A stretch of 64,000 nucleotides of DNA from Spirodela intermedia (GCA_902729315.2 LR746266.1:2304759-2368758), one strand, 5' to 3'. Numbered from the stretch's first letter, positions 34,515-48,492 are shown. Notes: generated from the letters alone by a model not told the origin. Numbers and translations: made by a program.

Positions 34515-36990
34515 ATGCATAGTAGAAGATCCTTACATCCAAGGCTAGAAAATCCTTTCACTATTTCATTCAAAATCAAAATTTCGAAAGAAAATTCAAC
34601 TTTGATGGGTCCTAAAGGTAGTACAAGTCAAATTTAGAATGATCCCATGGCCATGAAAAATTATTACATTCTTGATTCATATGAACGAACATCTAATATT
34701 AGGGACCTATTAGCACCCACTGTTTAATTTAAAATAAATCCAAGAATTTGTCAAATACTCCGTAATTTTTATAGATAACCTTTAGAAGAATCTTATTAGT
34801 ATTTAGAAAAATTTCATATGGTCTGTGATTTAGTTAATCTCCCTCAAGTTACACTAGAAATTATTAAGATGAAATTATTTCCTCATACACTTAGGGACAA
34901 AGTTAAGTATTAGTTATCCACGTTAGATAGAAAATTCACTAGTTGAAAAGATAGAATAAGTTTTTCTTCAAAAAATTTATCTCTTAAGAAAAACTCAACA
35001 TATGAGAAAATATATATAGAGTTTTGCTCAAAAGCCATGACAAATTTAATGAGACATAAGAAAAATTCAAAGATTTACTTAGAAACTATCCTCATCATTT
35101 TACATCCAAGTGACAACTTAATAGAATTTTTTATAATGAATTATTAGAACAACATAGAAATATAATTGATTCTATATGTGGAGCTTTTCTGGAGAAAACT
35201 ACTAATAAGATTTACAATTTTTATGAAAATTTAAGTAAAAATTCTAGAGATCAAGACTCTTTAAAGTTATATGACAAGGAAAAGAAGATAGGAATTTATG
35301 AATTGTATCATGATGATGATTCTAATTTAAGAAATAAGGTTAATCAGATTGATCAAAGATTAAAAAAACTTGATTTACTTATTAACAATATTAGAAATTC
35401 TCCTAACCTTCAATTTAATATATATAGTACCTATCATATGTATGATGAAAATAATCGAATTTCAATATTATAATTCTGATCAATCATTTCAGTCTAAGCA
35501 ATAGCATGTGCAAGTATCCCACGATTTTAGTAAAAATAAGAAATGTTTTTCAAATTCTTATAATCCTAATTAGGGGAATAATATTTTTTAGAGAAACCCA
35601 AATAATATTCAAAATTCAGAAGCACTTAGACCTAATTTAAATTTTGAATTTCATCCAAAATATGGACATAGATTTTAGAAAAATCAACCCTCTCAAATCC
35701 AACCTGATTTTATGAATATGATGTAGCAAATGAGTCAAATGATGACAAAAATAATGAACCAAATGTTGTTACAGAAAAAATAATTTATGGAGGCTTTTCA
35801 GAATAAGAGAGAAGAGAGACAGCCACCTAGTCAACCTATAGAAAATTCAAAAAATTGTCCAACAGTAGGATTTCGGTAAGGACAGTCTAGTTGGACAGAT
35901 TTAAGAAAAAATCTACAAAATGAAAATGTTAGGACAATGAATACATTGAGTGAGAATATTTTATTTGATCCTTATTCCCAACTATGAAAGGAAATAGATG
36001 AGCCATTAGAAGTAAATGAGAATATTAAGGCTGAAAATATAATAACAGAAAATTTGAATAAAATCATTTATTGCTCACAATTGATGAATGAATATAATGA
36101 AGATGATGAGAAAAAAGAGCCCTTAGATGAAGAAACAACACCTGATCATGAAAAATCATCTAAATTTTAGTAGGAGTAAGGACAGAAATTAGAAAAAATA
36201 GATTTCAAGTGAGGAAAAATCAGTTGATTTAGGAGATGTAGGAGATGAAATTAATAAATCTAATCAGTATTTTGTAGCCGTGGATATTTATAGTGAGGAT
36301 GATGATGCATATCATATACCAAAATTAGAAGATAGCTCTAGGGAAGATGAAGAATTTGATGAATTGGGAAACAAAAAGCTAGAAAAAGAGTTGATTCAAC
36401 TAATGAGGAGAAACGAAAATAATGAATATGAATATAGAGATAATTTTGGAAAAAAAAATTAAATTTTAATGAATTCATTAGATCTGAGATTAAAGTAGAA
36501 AATTCTTTCATCCTTCAAAACTCACAGCCCATTAAAATAAAGTTTAAGCTTGAAATATTTCACACCTCACAAATTAAACAAATATGTATGGAAGATAAAA
36601 TAGAGCAAGGGAAGATTATATAGATAAAAGAATACATTAAGAAATGGGTGAGTGGAAGAATTGAAGATCGTAATTTAGATGAAAAAAAATTAGATTGAGT
36701 AAGAGCTAATTTGAAAATTATATGGCTTGATCACATTTTATGGTCTATTAATAGAAAGTATTTATTAATGAATGAATGTCTTAAAAAACGAGGTGAAAAT
36801 GAGAAAAGGTTCTTTTCAAAATAGAAATATTATTTTTGAAAAAAAAATAATTTCTATTTTGTTTTGGTTGAATGTATGTCAATGTATGTGTATGAAGTAT
36901 ATGAATTTATGTTAAATCTGAAAAAGAATATCATGAAACTTACCATGGGATACAAATATATTTTGATGGCCATAGATCATCTTATATGAT
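34515..36990 (+). pseudogene. Heavily decayed gag of element C
   Basis: Segments align with element A throughout: KFHMVCDLVNLPQVT (about 34820), the RNMVDS-like block (about 35155, here RNIIDS), and an acidic segment with SEDDDAYHIPK and DEEFDELGNKKLEKEL at 36280-36462. The unknown C-terminal block is at 36585-36990. It has many stops and frame breaks. The TAG after AGA TTT (35676-35678) is at the same codon as in element A (15104-15106). Confidence 0.8.
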
Positions 36991-38009
36991 CTAACAGCTG
37001 TCCAACTGAAGACATTAAATTTAGCATTGCACGGGAGGCAACCCATGATTTTTATTTCATTTTGATTTGTTTTTCAAGTATTTTTTTCTTAGGATTTCAC
37101 AGCATTTGTTTCTGCATTTGTTTTTTTTTTGAAAAAGTGTAGTAGGAGGAGTGTAAGATGAAGTGAAAAATAAAAAAAGAGGTTGAGGTGATGTCTTTCT
37201 AAACTTTATCAGTTATGACAATATTTTTAGTACTTAACTTTGCATATATGCATGGTTCACTAGAAAATTATATTTTTTACATATTTTGTTCTCATTTTTC
37301 TTTGTCATTGAGGACAATGACATATTTTAAGTTGGGGGCTGAAGTATTAAGTCTTAATTTATGCTGTAAAATGATTAAGAACATGTGTTTGTATTTTTTT
37401 TCATGCTCACTTAGAAAAGTAACTAAAAAAAATTCAATCCCTTAGGCATATAGTACTAAAATTCGAAATTACAACTATAAAGAGGATAGTTTTGATTTAT
37501 TTTTGACAAATTCATTATTGCTGAAAACATAACTGAAAATAAGAAATAGAATTGTCAGAACTATCTAATTTATAAATTTCTTACATCATATTACATGCAT
37601 GAAAGCTAAATCAATTAGATTGATTGATACCTAAAGATACTAAGAAGATTATTATTGAGTTAAAAGAATGATTTAGTAGCATAAAATGTTGGAATACTTG
37701 TTGGATACATGATAGATAACATGAATTTGATTTTACAGATTTTCACTTCATAATCTTGATGGATATTATTTACTTGATATGATAATTTGATTGATCATTT
37801 AAGTTTAAGTGAGATTTTTACACCCTCGTCAATAGGACTTGTGAGGAGAAATCACTTACTTCGAAATTAAAAAAAAAGAATAATGTGAAAAATCTAAAAA
37901 CGAAGAGTAAACATGAAGGGTGGGAGACATCATTCTCATTGTCGAAAATCATCTATAGAAAAACACTTGCTGCAAAATAAGTAGATAATGTGAAGAAAAA
38001 GAAATTTAT

Positions 38010-39349
38010 ACAATTTTTAGCTAAATATGTGATTTTACACGAGTTTATATGATTTTTATAATCCTATTTTTGAGATAAATGAAGAAAAATAAAATAAAAT
38101 TTAAAAAATAGAAAAAAGGGGGGACTTGTTAGGCACTTGAGCCTACAAGCGGGTCGAAAGCACAGTTAGAGTGGAGCCACAAGTAAGGGTTCAAGCAACT
38201 ATGGACCGATGAGGGCACATGTGCACCACTCTTCTATGATGTCACCAATGGCTAGTCGACTGTGAGGCAAGGAGTGGTCGTACACACATGAAAATGACTC
38301 ATTGCTTCTAAATCTGATATTACTATATATTCGTTTAAAACTTCAGCATACAACTGATGTGGGACTAAACCCACATCACACTTTCTCCAAAATGACTTCA
38401 TTTATTTTAATACCTAAAATATCTCTTAGTTATAATAGTGATATACTATGATGGTGTTACTTTATAAAGGTATTAGAGTATTTATTTTAATCTCTCTCAT
38501 GTAGGCAGGCGACCGGTGCGAGTTCTAATCCCACTAGAGACAAAAATCATATTGTTATCTGATTAAATCATGACTTTTCTTGAAATTGCTGGTGAAGGAT
38601 TAAGCCACCAAAATCGCTCAATCAACGATGAAAATCTCATCAACATGATTTGTAGAACATTGTTACTAAAATTATTAAATAATTTGTGATAAAAAGATTG
38701 CAAATTCATCGAGTAAATCATCTCTGATTGATTGACGAACAAGCAATCGTCGTGAAGAGGATGATCTACTAGAAGACAAGTCATCACCTCCTAAGAGCGT
38801 ATCAGATGCGATGAAGAGCCTCCTCTTGCTATATGGACCTGAGGATGAAGCTCCCTAACATGCGCCCCACCTTCATCTAGCTCCTCTCGTTGTATGATTT
38901 AAATTTTCTAAACTACTTTTCATTTAATTACGATTTTTTCGACTTTTATAGATCATAATTTGACCAATTAAATTGTCTATAATCACTTACAAAAAAATCA
39001 TCAGATGGAACTTTGTTTCCACCCAATTCGCGTTTGTTGGACGCTGATGTCATCCTAATGTATACACCCTTATTTTCTTTTTTACTGAATTTTACATATA
39101 TTTTATTTTTGTTTCTTAGTTTAAAATTTATAAAAAATCGTATTCTTTGATAAAACTTTTGTAAAATTACCTAATATTATATTACATCCCCATGATCAAC
39201 TTGAAATTTTTTCAATATTTTTGGATTTTTTATTAAATTATAATTGATATATTTGTTCAAAAATACTTCTAAATATCTGAAAATTAGTATTTTTTAATTT
39301 TATAATTTAAAATTTATGTGATTTACTATATAACAACTATGTCACGTCA
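38010..39349 (+). repeat. 3' LTR of element C, truncated and internally deleted
   Basis: The first 130 bp or so are missing, and a second gap lies at about 38887, where AGCTCCTCTCG runs into TTGTATGATTTAAATT. The end is AACTATGTCACGTCA. It carries the extra block of about 120 bp at 38395-38515. Confidence 0.8.
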
Positions 39350-40037
39350 TCAAGCATGGGGCAAGGATTGGTCATACACACGTGAGGGAGAGACTTATTG
39401 ATAACAAAATCTTGTATTACTATATATGCATCTCAAAACTCAAAAATAATAGATGTGAAATGTCACAACTTCTTAGAAGGTTTTCAATAATTTTTAATAT
39501 CTAAAGTATCCCTTATTTATGAGAAGTAGATACCTTTATGACGTAACTTTATATGGGTATTCATATGTTTATTTCACTCTCTCTCATGTAGGCAAGTAAC
39601 TAATGAGTGTTTGAATCCTATTCGAGTCAAAACTTATATTTTTATTTGATTAAATCACAATTTTTTTCTAGAGTGTTGGTCAATGATTAAGTCACCATAA
39701 TCACTCAATCATCAGCAAAAATATTGTAAATGTGATTTGTGGAACATCATTACTAAAATTACCAAATAATTCTAAATAAAAAGATGACAAGTCCATCAAG
39801 TAAATTATCTTTGATTGATCGACAAACAAGCCATCATCAGGAAGAGGAGATCCATCAAGAGATGAGTCATGAGTCGTCACCTCCTGAGAGTGTAGTAGAT
39901 GTAAAGATGAGCCTCATCTTGCTACACGGAGTGAAGCTCCCTAAGATGCACCCCACCTCAATTCAGCTTATCTGCATTGAGTGACAATTGCTAAAGATTT
40001 ACAAAGGCATTCTTTTTCCGTTCTACCATGTGACAAT

Positions 40038-42887
40038 TGATAAATCTTCATTATTATGAGTTAATAATTATCTAATAATATAGTTTAAGTCTTAACTTAT
40101 TATAAATAAACTTATATTTATGTTAAATTATGAAAAGTGATTTTGGTTGGTTAATGTGAATTTTTGACTAATTAGTTGGCTAATGTGTTAAATTAGTTAA
40201 TTTTTAGTTAGATAAATCAAGAAAATAAAATAAAATAAAAATATAAAAAAAGGGGTGGACTCGTGATAATTCCCAGAATGATCATGTTAAAAGGGTGATA
40301 TGATTAATGATTAAAGCCTAAAGAATATAGGAATATGATAATTACATGTTAAGCACTTATATATTTTCACACTCTTGTTCATGAATTAGATAATTTTCTT
40401 ATTTTCTACAAGAATGTGAGCATCTAGATAGATGACAAGGGGGAAATCAATTTATTATTATGATGCATAGTATGAGAAGAATTTATAACCATGATGCATA
40501 ACCAAGGGAACATAATTTCCCTCTAATCCTCTAAGTTCATCATAAGCATATATACAATATGTGAACATGAAAAGGTAAAATTGTAAAGAAGACTTAGTTA
40601 TAAATCTTATAGGATGTAGGGGCAAAATCAGAAGGCCCAATGTAGGGCACACAATCTCAAAAGAGGGGAGCTGCCGCCAGCCCTCTCCTCATTCACGATC
40701 AGCTCTCTCTTTCTCTCCTTCCTCCCTTGGTGCATCCATCTCCTATTGTGGGGATGGCCTGCTCCTCCTCTCTCCCTTGGCAACACTTGCAGCACACCAT
40801 AGGTGGGCCAGCTCATCCATTCCTCCCCTTCCAATGGTGACAGCTCTAGCAACGATAATGGGTCTCTTCCTTTGGCGCAGCAAGAAGAGGATCAACCAAA
40901 GACGCCCCTACGTGAGGCTGCTGTTCTCTCCCCATGACCATCAGAACAAGAGGGAGAAATTATTTTCATTTTGTTCTTTTGACTTTTATATATTTAAACC
41001 TCTTTTATCCTAATTAATGTAATCTAAATTTTGTGAAACTCTATTTTCCTTTGCCTCATCAATTATGAATAGTCAAAGTCATTGAAGGAAGTGGGGAATC
41101 ATCCTTGCTAGCTATTTATAATTTATTTACAAGGTGGCTAGTTGAACCTTGAGAAAAATCATCCTCTCAACGTGTATTGAATTTTTTTTTGTGGCTGCTA
41201 AATTTCAAAGAGTAAACAAAATCAGAATATGATCATTAATTAATATACATCAACTAATTCAAAACTCTCCTTGTGTTTGACTTGGTTTTCTACTAATTCA
41301 TCAAGAAATTATTCCTATGAAAATTAGTTTATAAATTTAAGATTAACAATCTTAATAATAGTGACTTAAGAGAGATCAGCCCACTAGTCAACTAGGCCTA
41401 CAAGCAGGTCGAAAACACAGTCTAATAGAGCCACAAGTAAGGGGCTCATGTGACTAAGGATTGGTAAGGGGACACATGTGTGTAATTCCCCTTTCACGTC
41501 ACTAGTGGACAGCCAAGTGTGGGCCAAAGAGTGGTCGTACACATGTGAGAGAGAGACTTATTGATCACAAAATCTTATGTTATTAAATATATGCCTCAAA
41601 ACTCAAAAAATAATCAATGTGAGACTAAATTGGCGCACAACTTCTAGGAAGGTTTTTAATAATTTTAATGCCTAAGTTACCCTTTATTCATGAAAAAGAG
41701 ACACCCTTATGATGTCACTTTATAAGGGTATTCACGTACTTATTTTACTTTCTCTTATGTAGACAGGCGACTAGCGAGAATCGAATCCCACCAGTGTCAA
41801 AACTCATATATTTATCTAATTAAAATCATAATTTTCTTACAAATTAGTTGTCAACAATTAAGCTGCCAGAATTATTCAATCATCAACGAAAATGTTGTCA
41901 ACATGATTTGTAGCATATTATTACTACAATTGCTAAACGATTCTAGATAAAAAGATCACAAATCCATCTAATAAATTATCTTTGATTGATTGACAAATAA
42001 ATTATCATCAGGAAGAGAATGATCTATTGAGAAATGAGTCACCACCTCTAGAGAGCATATTAGATGTGATGAAGAGTCTCCTCTTGTTGTGTAGCCCTAA
42101 GGATGAAGCTCCTTAAGATGCACTCTACTTTCATACAATTGATCTCCGTTAGGTGATAGTTGTTAGAGATCTGTAAAGTCTCTATTTTTTCACTCCACTA
42201 AGTGATAGCCACTGAAGATGATTTGTCAACCCATTTTATTGATTTCTAGACTTCAAAAGAAGAACTAAAGATTACTCATCTTAGCTTTGTTCAGAGAGAG
42301 CCTTTGAGGCCTTCGACATTACACAATAATCTTCTTCAACACACATAATTCTAACGATCATTATTATAAGATTAGAACTCTCCCTTTTCAACTACAAACT
42401 TAATTTATGTTTAATTTAGTGACAATTTATGTGCTTTTAAGTTTTAAAAATCTTCTTTAGTCAAATATAGTTCTCTGAGTTTTAGAGATCTTAATTGGAT
42501 CAATTAAATTATATATAATCAATTATATAAAAATCAGTTGGTGGAACTGTTTTTTTGTCTGATTGGCACTCGTTAGACTAGTGACATCATCTAGACATCC
42601 ATGCCCTTATTTCTCTTTTTTGTGAATTTTAAATATATTTTCTCTTTATCATTTAGTCTAAAAATTATAAAAAATCATATTATTTATAAAACATGTTAAA
42701 ATATTATTAAATATTATTTTACATCCTTCGAATCAACCTAGAAATTTCTCACTAGTTTTGAAACCTCTTATCTAATTATAATTAATTTATTTATCTTGAA
42801 ATATTTTTAAAAACCTAAAAATTAATATTTTCTAGTTTTATCAATTAAAATATGTATGATTTATTATATAACAGTTAAGTCACATCA
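40038..42887 (+). mobile_element. LTR-T copy E, solo, interrupted by a 1.1-kb insertion
   Basis: The pieces 40038-40263 and 41379-42887 make one LTR ending CAGTTAAGTCACATCA. It lies inside copy D. It carries the extra block of about 120 bp at about 41650-41765. Target duplications are no longer clear (ACAAT left, ATAGC right). Confidence 0.8.
40264..41378. mobile_element. Insertion in LTR copy E with TG...CA ends, family unknown
   Basis: LTR sequence stops at GGGTGGACTCG and resumes at CCCACTAGTCAACTAGG. The 1115 bp between them starts TGATAATTCCCAG and ends GAGAGATCA. The centre (40640-40960) is GC-richer than the rest. No duplication was found and no coding potential is convincing. It could be a solo LTR of another family. 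Confidence 0.5.
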
Positions 42888-43524
42888 ATAGCTACAAGAG
42901 ATGATTCGTCAACCTATCTTATTGATTTCTAGACTTTACAAGAGGACCTAGAAATTACCCAATTTGTCTTTATCTAAGGAGAGCCTTTAGGTTGTGCACA
43001 TTACACAATAATCTTCTCAAACACAGAATTCTATCGATTATAGTTGCAAGACTGAAATTTTATTATTTCTACTTTTAAGTTAATTTTTATTTAATTTAGT
43101 AATCTTTTATGTGATTTTAAATTTTGAAAATATTCTTCATGCAATTCTAATTATTTCGGCTTTTATAAATCTTAATTTGACTGAATAAATCATTTGTAAA
43201 TACTTACGTCAAGCCACTAACGTCATCTTAACGTCTACACCCTTATTTTCTTTTTCGTAAATTTTAGATATATTTTATCTTCATTTTTTAGTCTAAATAT
43301 TATAACAAATCATATTCTTTTCAAAAAATAATTACATATTATCCTATATTATATTACATCCCTATGATCGACTTGAAAAATCTTCACTATTTTTATAACA
43401 CCTTTTATTAAATTATAATTAATACATTTTTTTAAAAATACTACTAAATATCTAAAAATTAATATTTTCAAGTTTTATAAATATTTAATTGTGAGATTTA
43501 ATACACAACAACTAAGTCACATCA

Positions 43525-44429
43525 ATGTGTTAGATCAATATTAGTCAAATTAAATTATTTTGAGGTGATTTTGTGATCTAAGGGTAAAATTCTCTTAGTA
43601 TGGGGTAAAAAGTCATGAGGTATCTAGTAATAAAATTTTGTACTATAAGTTATTATCTTGCCTTATCTCTATTTTAGTTATTTTAAAAGATAACAAAGAT
43701 AAGGGGCTACAAATACTTGTAACATGAGACAATGTTATGTGTAGGAAGAGACAACAAGGGCTTATGTGAAGATATCCATAGGGAAAATGAAAGTTTTTGT
43801 GATTGTTACCATTTATTAGTTAGGCTGTGCCTAGAATGATAAACACCTACACGAGCATTTTGGCTGTAGTGTGAGGCCCAGTATTTACAACCACCCATTT
43901 ATACCTTGGGAGAGAAAGCCCTCCATGAAATGACTCTCTAAAACTTGCAGTGTGCCATGAAAAGTTAAGTTATACCACAGTCATCAGAAATTTCCATGTA
44001 AGTTGAGTCCATACAAGGTCAAGAAATAAATTTTACTTGTGGATTCTCATTCGAGATGAAATTTTCCTAGAACCTGTAGAATTCCTTCACCTACCTTTAC
44101 ACGCATAGTGAGGCCAGGAGAGAGAGGCTTAGTATTTTTAACAGGGGAAGAAAATCTATAGGGTAGAGACATTGGTCATAGTAAAATATTGAGGATCTTT
44201 GGAGGTCCATCTCCTCCTCTTGGGAGCTCTTCTCTCTCTCTCTTCCTCTAATTGTTTTCTATAGGCTTTAAATAAAACACTTGCAAGTAGATAGTTTTAA
44301 GTAATTTATATTTAGCCTTCAACTATTAAGTTATTTATAAGGTGTTCTACTTAACATAGATCTAATCAAAACTTTACTAAACACATAACTTCAGCTAATT
44401 GCTTCAAAAAAAATAAATTATGAAGAAGA
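43525..44429 (+). repeat. Repeat G, copy 1, right part, and following unassigned DNA
   Basis: 43530-43790 matches 57030-57225 and 63655-63880 (phrases GATAAGGGGCTACAAATACTTGTAAC, in which only scattered bases differ, and GAAGAGACAACAAGGGCTTATG). Beyond 43790 there is weaker likeness to 57640-57720, with CAGTATTTACAA and GAGAGAAAGCCCT. This is the region just upstream of the second SPO11-2 copy. No ORF is seen. Confidence 0.55.
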
Positions 44430-46620
44430 ATCCCATGTAGCATAGTTCTAATATGTTTAATAATGTCATACTTTTTGTTTTAATAACCCCATTTTGTAGA
44501 GGAGTTCTTAGAGCTGATAACTTATGAGACGTTTTTCATTTATTATAAATTTAAATTTTAATATTCTTAAATTCACCTCCTCGTGACTCCTAATATTATT
44601 TTTTTTTACTATTCCAAGTTCACTAAGAATTTACTTTGAAATTTTTTTAAACGGATTTATTCTTCTGAAATAGGAAAAATCCCCAAGTGTATCTGGAGTA
44701 ATCAAGAACTACAATTAAATTTTAATATTTTCTCCTACACTAGCAATTTTAGTTAGACCAAATAAAATTTATTGGCTTGAGTCTAGTTTTCATTCAACTC
44801 TCATATGTATAATATTATATGTTCATGAATTTAGGTAAACCTCTAACTAAATCATCTTTTGATAGCCTCCTAATTATTTGAAGATTGACATGTCCCAGTT
44901 TTATATTTCAAAGATGTATTTGTTCCTCATCTTTTACAGTCATGAGACATATATTTGTGTTAGCTATTTCCCTAAGATTGAGGACCTAAACATTCTTTTA
45001 CCTCTTCTCCATCCATTTACCTGAATGAATAGGATTATTCTTGATTTTCAATCATGTCTTGATCACTTTTTGTAAGTACCACCATGAAATAGTTTACCAA
45101 AGATTTCCTTGAAAAATAATATAAGGTTTTAGTTTGGGACATAAATTTACTTGGTTTTAACTACACTATCCTTTGGTGCCTATATAAAATATGCTTTATG
45201 CCAATTGTGATTTCTAAGATATGTCTTTGTTGATATAAGATTAAATTGTAATCCTTCATTCCTCAAAGAGAATTGTTGACTCCCATGCAACATATCTAAT
45301 TCCATTTGACTATCACATAATTTATTTAATATCAAATAAATTATTTGATCTTAAAATAGTTTTATTTATAATATTTTAATTTATTATTAATATCTTTCTA
45401 CTCTTGTCTAAGTTTCTTATTTTATAGAGTTATTTAAGAGATATACTCTCACGAATAGTACAAGTTATGGCTTGATAAGATAAATAGCCTCTCAATCTTT
45501 TGTCCCTAAAGTTTTCAATATTTTTGAATTTAGATTCAATAAATTTTCTTCTATCAATGAATCAATATCATGTTGAAGTTCATTGAATGTAGCCAAGAAT
45601 GGTCATCCAAGGAGTCTCTATTCATGTTCTTTGTCCTATCTATCAAGAATATTCCTTAGATTCTCATTTTACTCTTCTAATTATTCAAATAACTTTTTTT
45701 ATTGCTTAATTTTTCACATTTTAAATGCATTCCTAAAGTGTGTAAGTTTCTCTTGGTGCGACTTTAAGCTCATATCTAAAAGGTTTAAATGCAGATGAAA
45801 ATTCACCAAAATCTTCAAGTAATTCCGCTCTAAGTAAAGAAGAGATGTAAGGATCATATACCTCAACGATTTTGCCATTAGGAAAATATTTTATTCATCA
45901 ATACTAGATTTGATTTCTTCATCTACATCACTTTCACTTCATCGCGATCATGGTTTTCCTTTTGTCCTTCATTTTCGTTTTTTTAGAGGACAACCAACCT
46001 TGAAATGACTTGATTTCCTACAATCAAAGAAAAAATCATCAGATTTTTTAAAATGTTTTTTTATCCTTTTCCTAATTTTATTGTCTTTCTTCTTCTTGAG
46101 CAACTTATTTTGTCTTAAATAAAAGAGCTATTTATTCTTTATCATCATCTAAATGTACTAATCTGAATTTAATGATCTTAATTTTATTTTGAAAAGACAT
46201 TAAGTTTGTGGATATATTACTATCATAACTTCATAGAGAAATAGTAATATTATCAACAAGATTGATTGTTGATTCTATTGATTCCTCATTTCTAGTTACT
46301 TCAATATTACAATCATTAGTTAATTATCTAAGAAGTTTAAATTTTCAATCAATATTTGTATAACAGTTTCGTGTCATTTACAATTTCATCAAATCTGTGG
46401 GAGTCAATCTCTCCCTATCATTAACAGTCCTTGAACTAATTTTTGTACTTTTCAATATTACAATTTTGTACATAGGCTTACCCAAATGGAAGTTCTTTTC
46501 CCACCTTATAGTTCTTTGGCTCCCCTGCACTTCTAAGAGTTGTATTTTTCTTCTCCACCATCTGACCTATATCCTTCGTTTCATTGAGTCCCTTCATCTT
46601 GAAAAGTAATAACAAGTCAC
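44430..46620 (-). mobile_element. Ty1/copia remnant (integrase to gag), minus strand
   Basis: The minus strand shows scattered copia integrase and pre-integrase blocks between 44440 and 45000. They include the complement of CCATTTTGTAGAGGAGTTCTTAG, a part-copy of the conserved integrase segment. A CCHC-like zinc knuckle follows at about 46035-45985 (DCRKSSHFKVGCP, first Cys lost), and gag-like sequence at 46200-46620. No frame is open for long, and RT and RNase H are not found. The order matches copia elements: gag upstream of integrase on the minus strand. Confidence 0.65.
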
Positions 46621-48295
46621 TTTTATGTGATCAATTACAAATAATTAGCATATTTGATGCATTAGTTGGTGCTAAATGATACATATTTAATGAAAAATTA
46701 AGTAAACCATACTTTAGAATAATTGTATCAAATACATGCTTAAGGTGTGATTTTTACATACTTTTATGTCATGTTTATATTTTGAATATTTCTTGATTAT
46801 AAGTGAATATACTTTACTTGATATTTTTAACTTTAAATCGAAATTTAATAGTTGGAATTCATTTTTTTGATACAAATAATGTTTCTTAATTTTTGGATAT
46901 ATTTAAGAATATTTTCAGAATATGCGTCCATTTGAGGAAGCCCTTTCATTGATTTATTTATTTAAATTAAAATGATTCAGGAAATGGGCAAAAATATCTG
47001 AAAACCGTTAGAAACGACCAAAAAAAAAGAAAATGAGCAGAAAAATAAATGGAAAAATGGAAACCGATTCTCACTAAAAATCAAATAATGTTTTAGCAAG
47101 TTGATTACTCAGAGCTTGTAAGAGATTCCCGAACTAATTTGAGTATAAAACCTTCGAATGTAGGACAAAAGTGAGTTCTTTCTTCCTTGTTCTGCCACAT
47201 TACAGTCAACGATGGTATTCCAATTTTTCAGTGATTTCTCGTATTAATTTTTATACAAATTTGTTCAGTTTTTCAATTCACTCAAGTGACAGGTGAATGA
47301 ATCAACAAAAGAATCAATTTATAACGATTTTATTCAAGACTTTGCTTGAACTCATTCATCCTCCAATCCCCAATTTCAAAGGGATCAAATCTTGATTCAA
47401 TCTTTTTTTGTTCGATTTCTTGATGTTTTTGAGTTCCAATTAACTTCAATTTCAATTGCGAAATAGATTCTGCAAAAAAAATGGTTCATTTGCTCTAGAT
47501 TTAGAATTTACTAGTCTGCCTCATCATTGGTGTCAAATGGAGATTTATAGTTTTTAATCTATTTTAGTTTCATTTTTTGAATGATTTATTTTATTGAATA
47601 AATTATAAACCTATTTCTGACCCTTAGACTTCTATTTTCTACTTTTTTATTTCATCTAAATCAACTAAATCTATTGTTCATTTCTCCCCCAACAAGCTCA
47701 CCCACCAGTACAAACATTTTCTCCCTTTCACCACCTCCTCTCTCTCCTCTCACTTCTCTCTTATTTCTTTATTATCTGTAAAATTAGTCTCTTTTCTAAT
47801 TTTCATGTAGATTAATAGTTTGATGGTTATGAAGGAATGGTTGAGTTGGTTGTCGCTGGCTGAGCACAAAACATCTATTAACTCCTTGTTTTTATTGTTA
47901 CTGTCAATGCAGAATGTGTTATGAAATCAAAGTAACTATTTTATCAGTAAGAATCAAGCACAAACTTACCAAAAATTTATATAGAGAGGATTAAAATATG
48001 AACTCAAATGAAGACAAATGAAGTTGACATTGTAGAATTCAATAATGTTCACAATATTCCTCTTGAAAATATTTTCTTGATCTTCTCTAGAGACTTTTTT
48101 TTTCTACAAAAAAAAGACAAAGAAATTAAGAAAATAAATAAATAGGATTAACTATTTAGAAAATCACTCAAAGCAATGCATATTAATGGAATCCTTCCAT
48201 AGCAAAGGCACCAAATATTGATCATCTCTTAAAACAACAACAAGGGCTACATCATACACCTTTGGCAAATTGCCTTGGAGCTACTCTTTCTTCAA

Positions 48296-48331
<36 letters not shown>

Positions 48332-48492
48332 CCCCTGTTGCCAACTACCCTCCTTGAAAATGTCTTCGTTAACTCCAACACTTGAGATGTCCTCACAACT
48401 AAGAAATCCTTCCCATTATTGTGTATCTCTACCTTGTCTCTCCATCCTTCATAAGTAGAATATTTATATCACTCTCTACCTAAATGGTAGGT
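46621..48492. other. AT-rich DNA without recognisable genes
   Basis: No domain or RNA gene was recognised. A stretch at 47690-47780 is CT-rich and leader-like (CACCACCTCCTCTCTCTCCT), but no ORF of note follows. A CT microsatellite is listed separately. Confidence 0.45.
48298..48331. repeat. (CT)n microsatellite
   Basis: About 16 uninterrupted CT units. Confidence 0.95.

Larger units (their letters stand above)
32688..39349 (+). mobile_element. LTR-T element C: second gag-only element, older and decayed
   Basis: The 5' LTR is 32688-34303. The primer site TGGCACCATTGCTAGGGA is at 34309-34326. The decayed gag is at about 34515-36990, the post-gag landmarks are GGAGGCAACCCATGA (about 37040) and GAGGACAATGACATATTTTAAG (about 37311), and the truncated 3' LTR is at about 38010-39349. 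The sequence jumps from GTAGATAATGTGA (about 37993) into LTR sequence, so the polypurine tract and the first part of the LTR are deleted. As in element A there is no pol. Flanks CTAGG and TCAAG may be a decayed duplication. Confidence 0.85.
32332..43524 (+). mobile_element. LTR-T copy D, a single old LTR split into three pieces
   Basis: The pieces 32332-32687, 39350-40037 and 42888-43524 add up to about 1680 bp and are collinear with one LTR-T. They are separated by element C and by LTR E. The outer flanks are ATGTA (32327-32331) and ATGTG (43525-43529), a target duplication with one mismatch, and host repeat G continues across. The left end is TAATAAGTC (TG changed to TA). It carries the extra block of about 120 bp (about 39480-39600) found in older copies. 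Confidence 0.8.
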
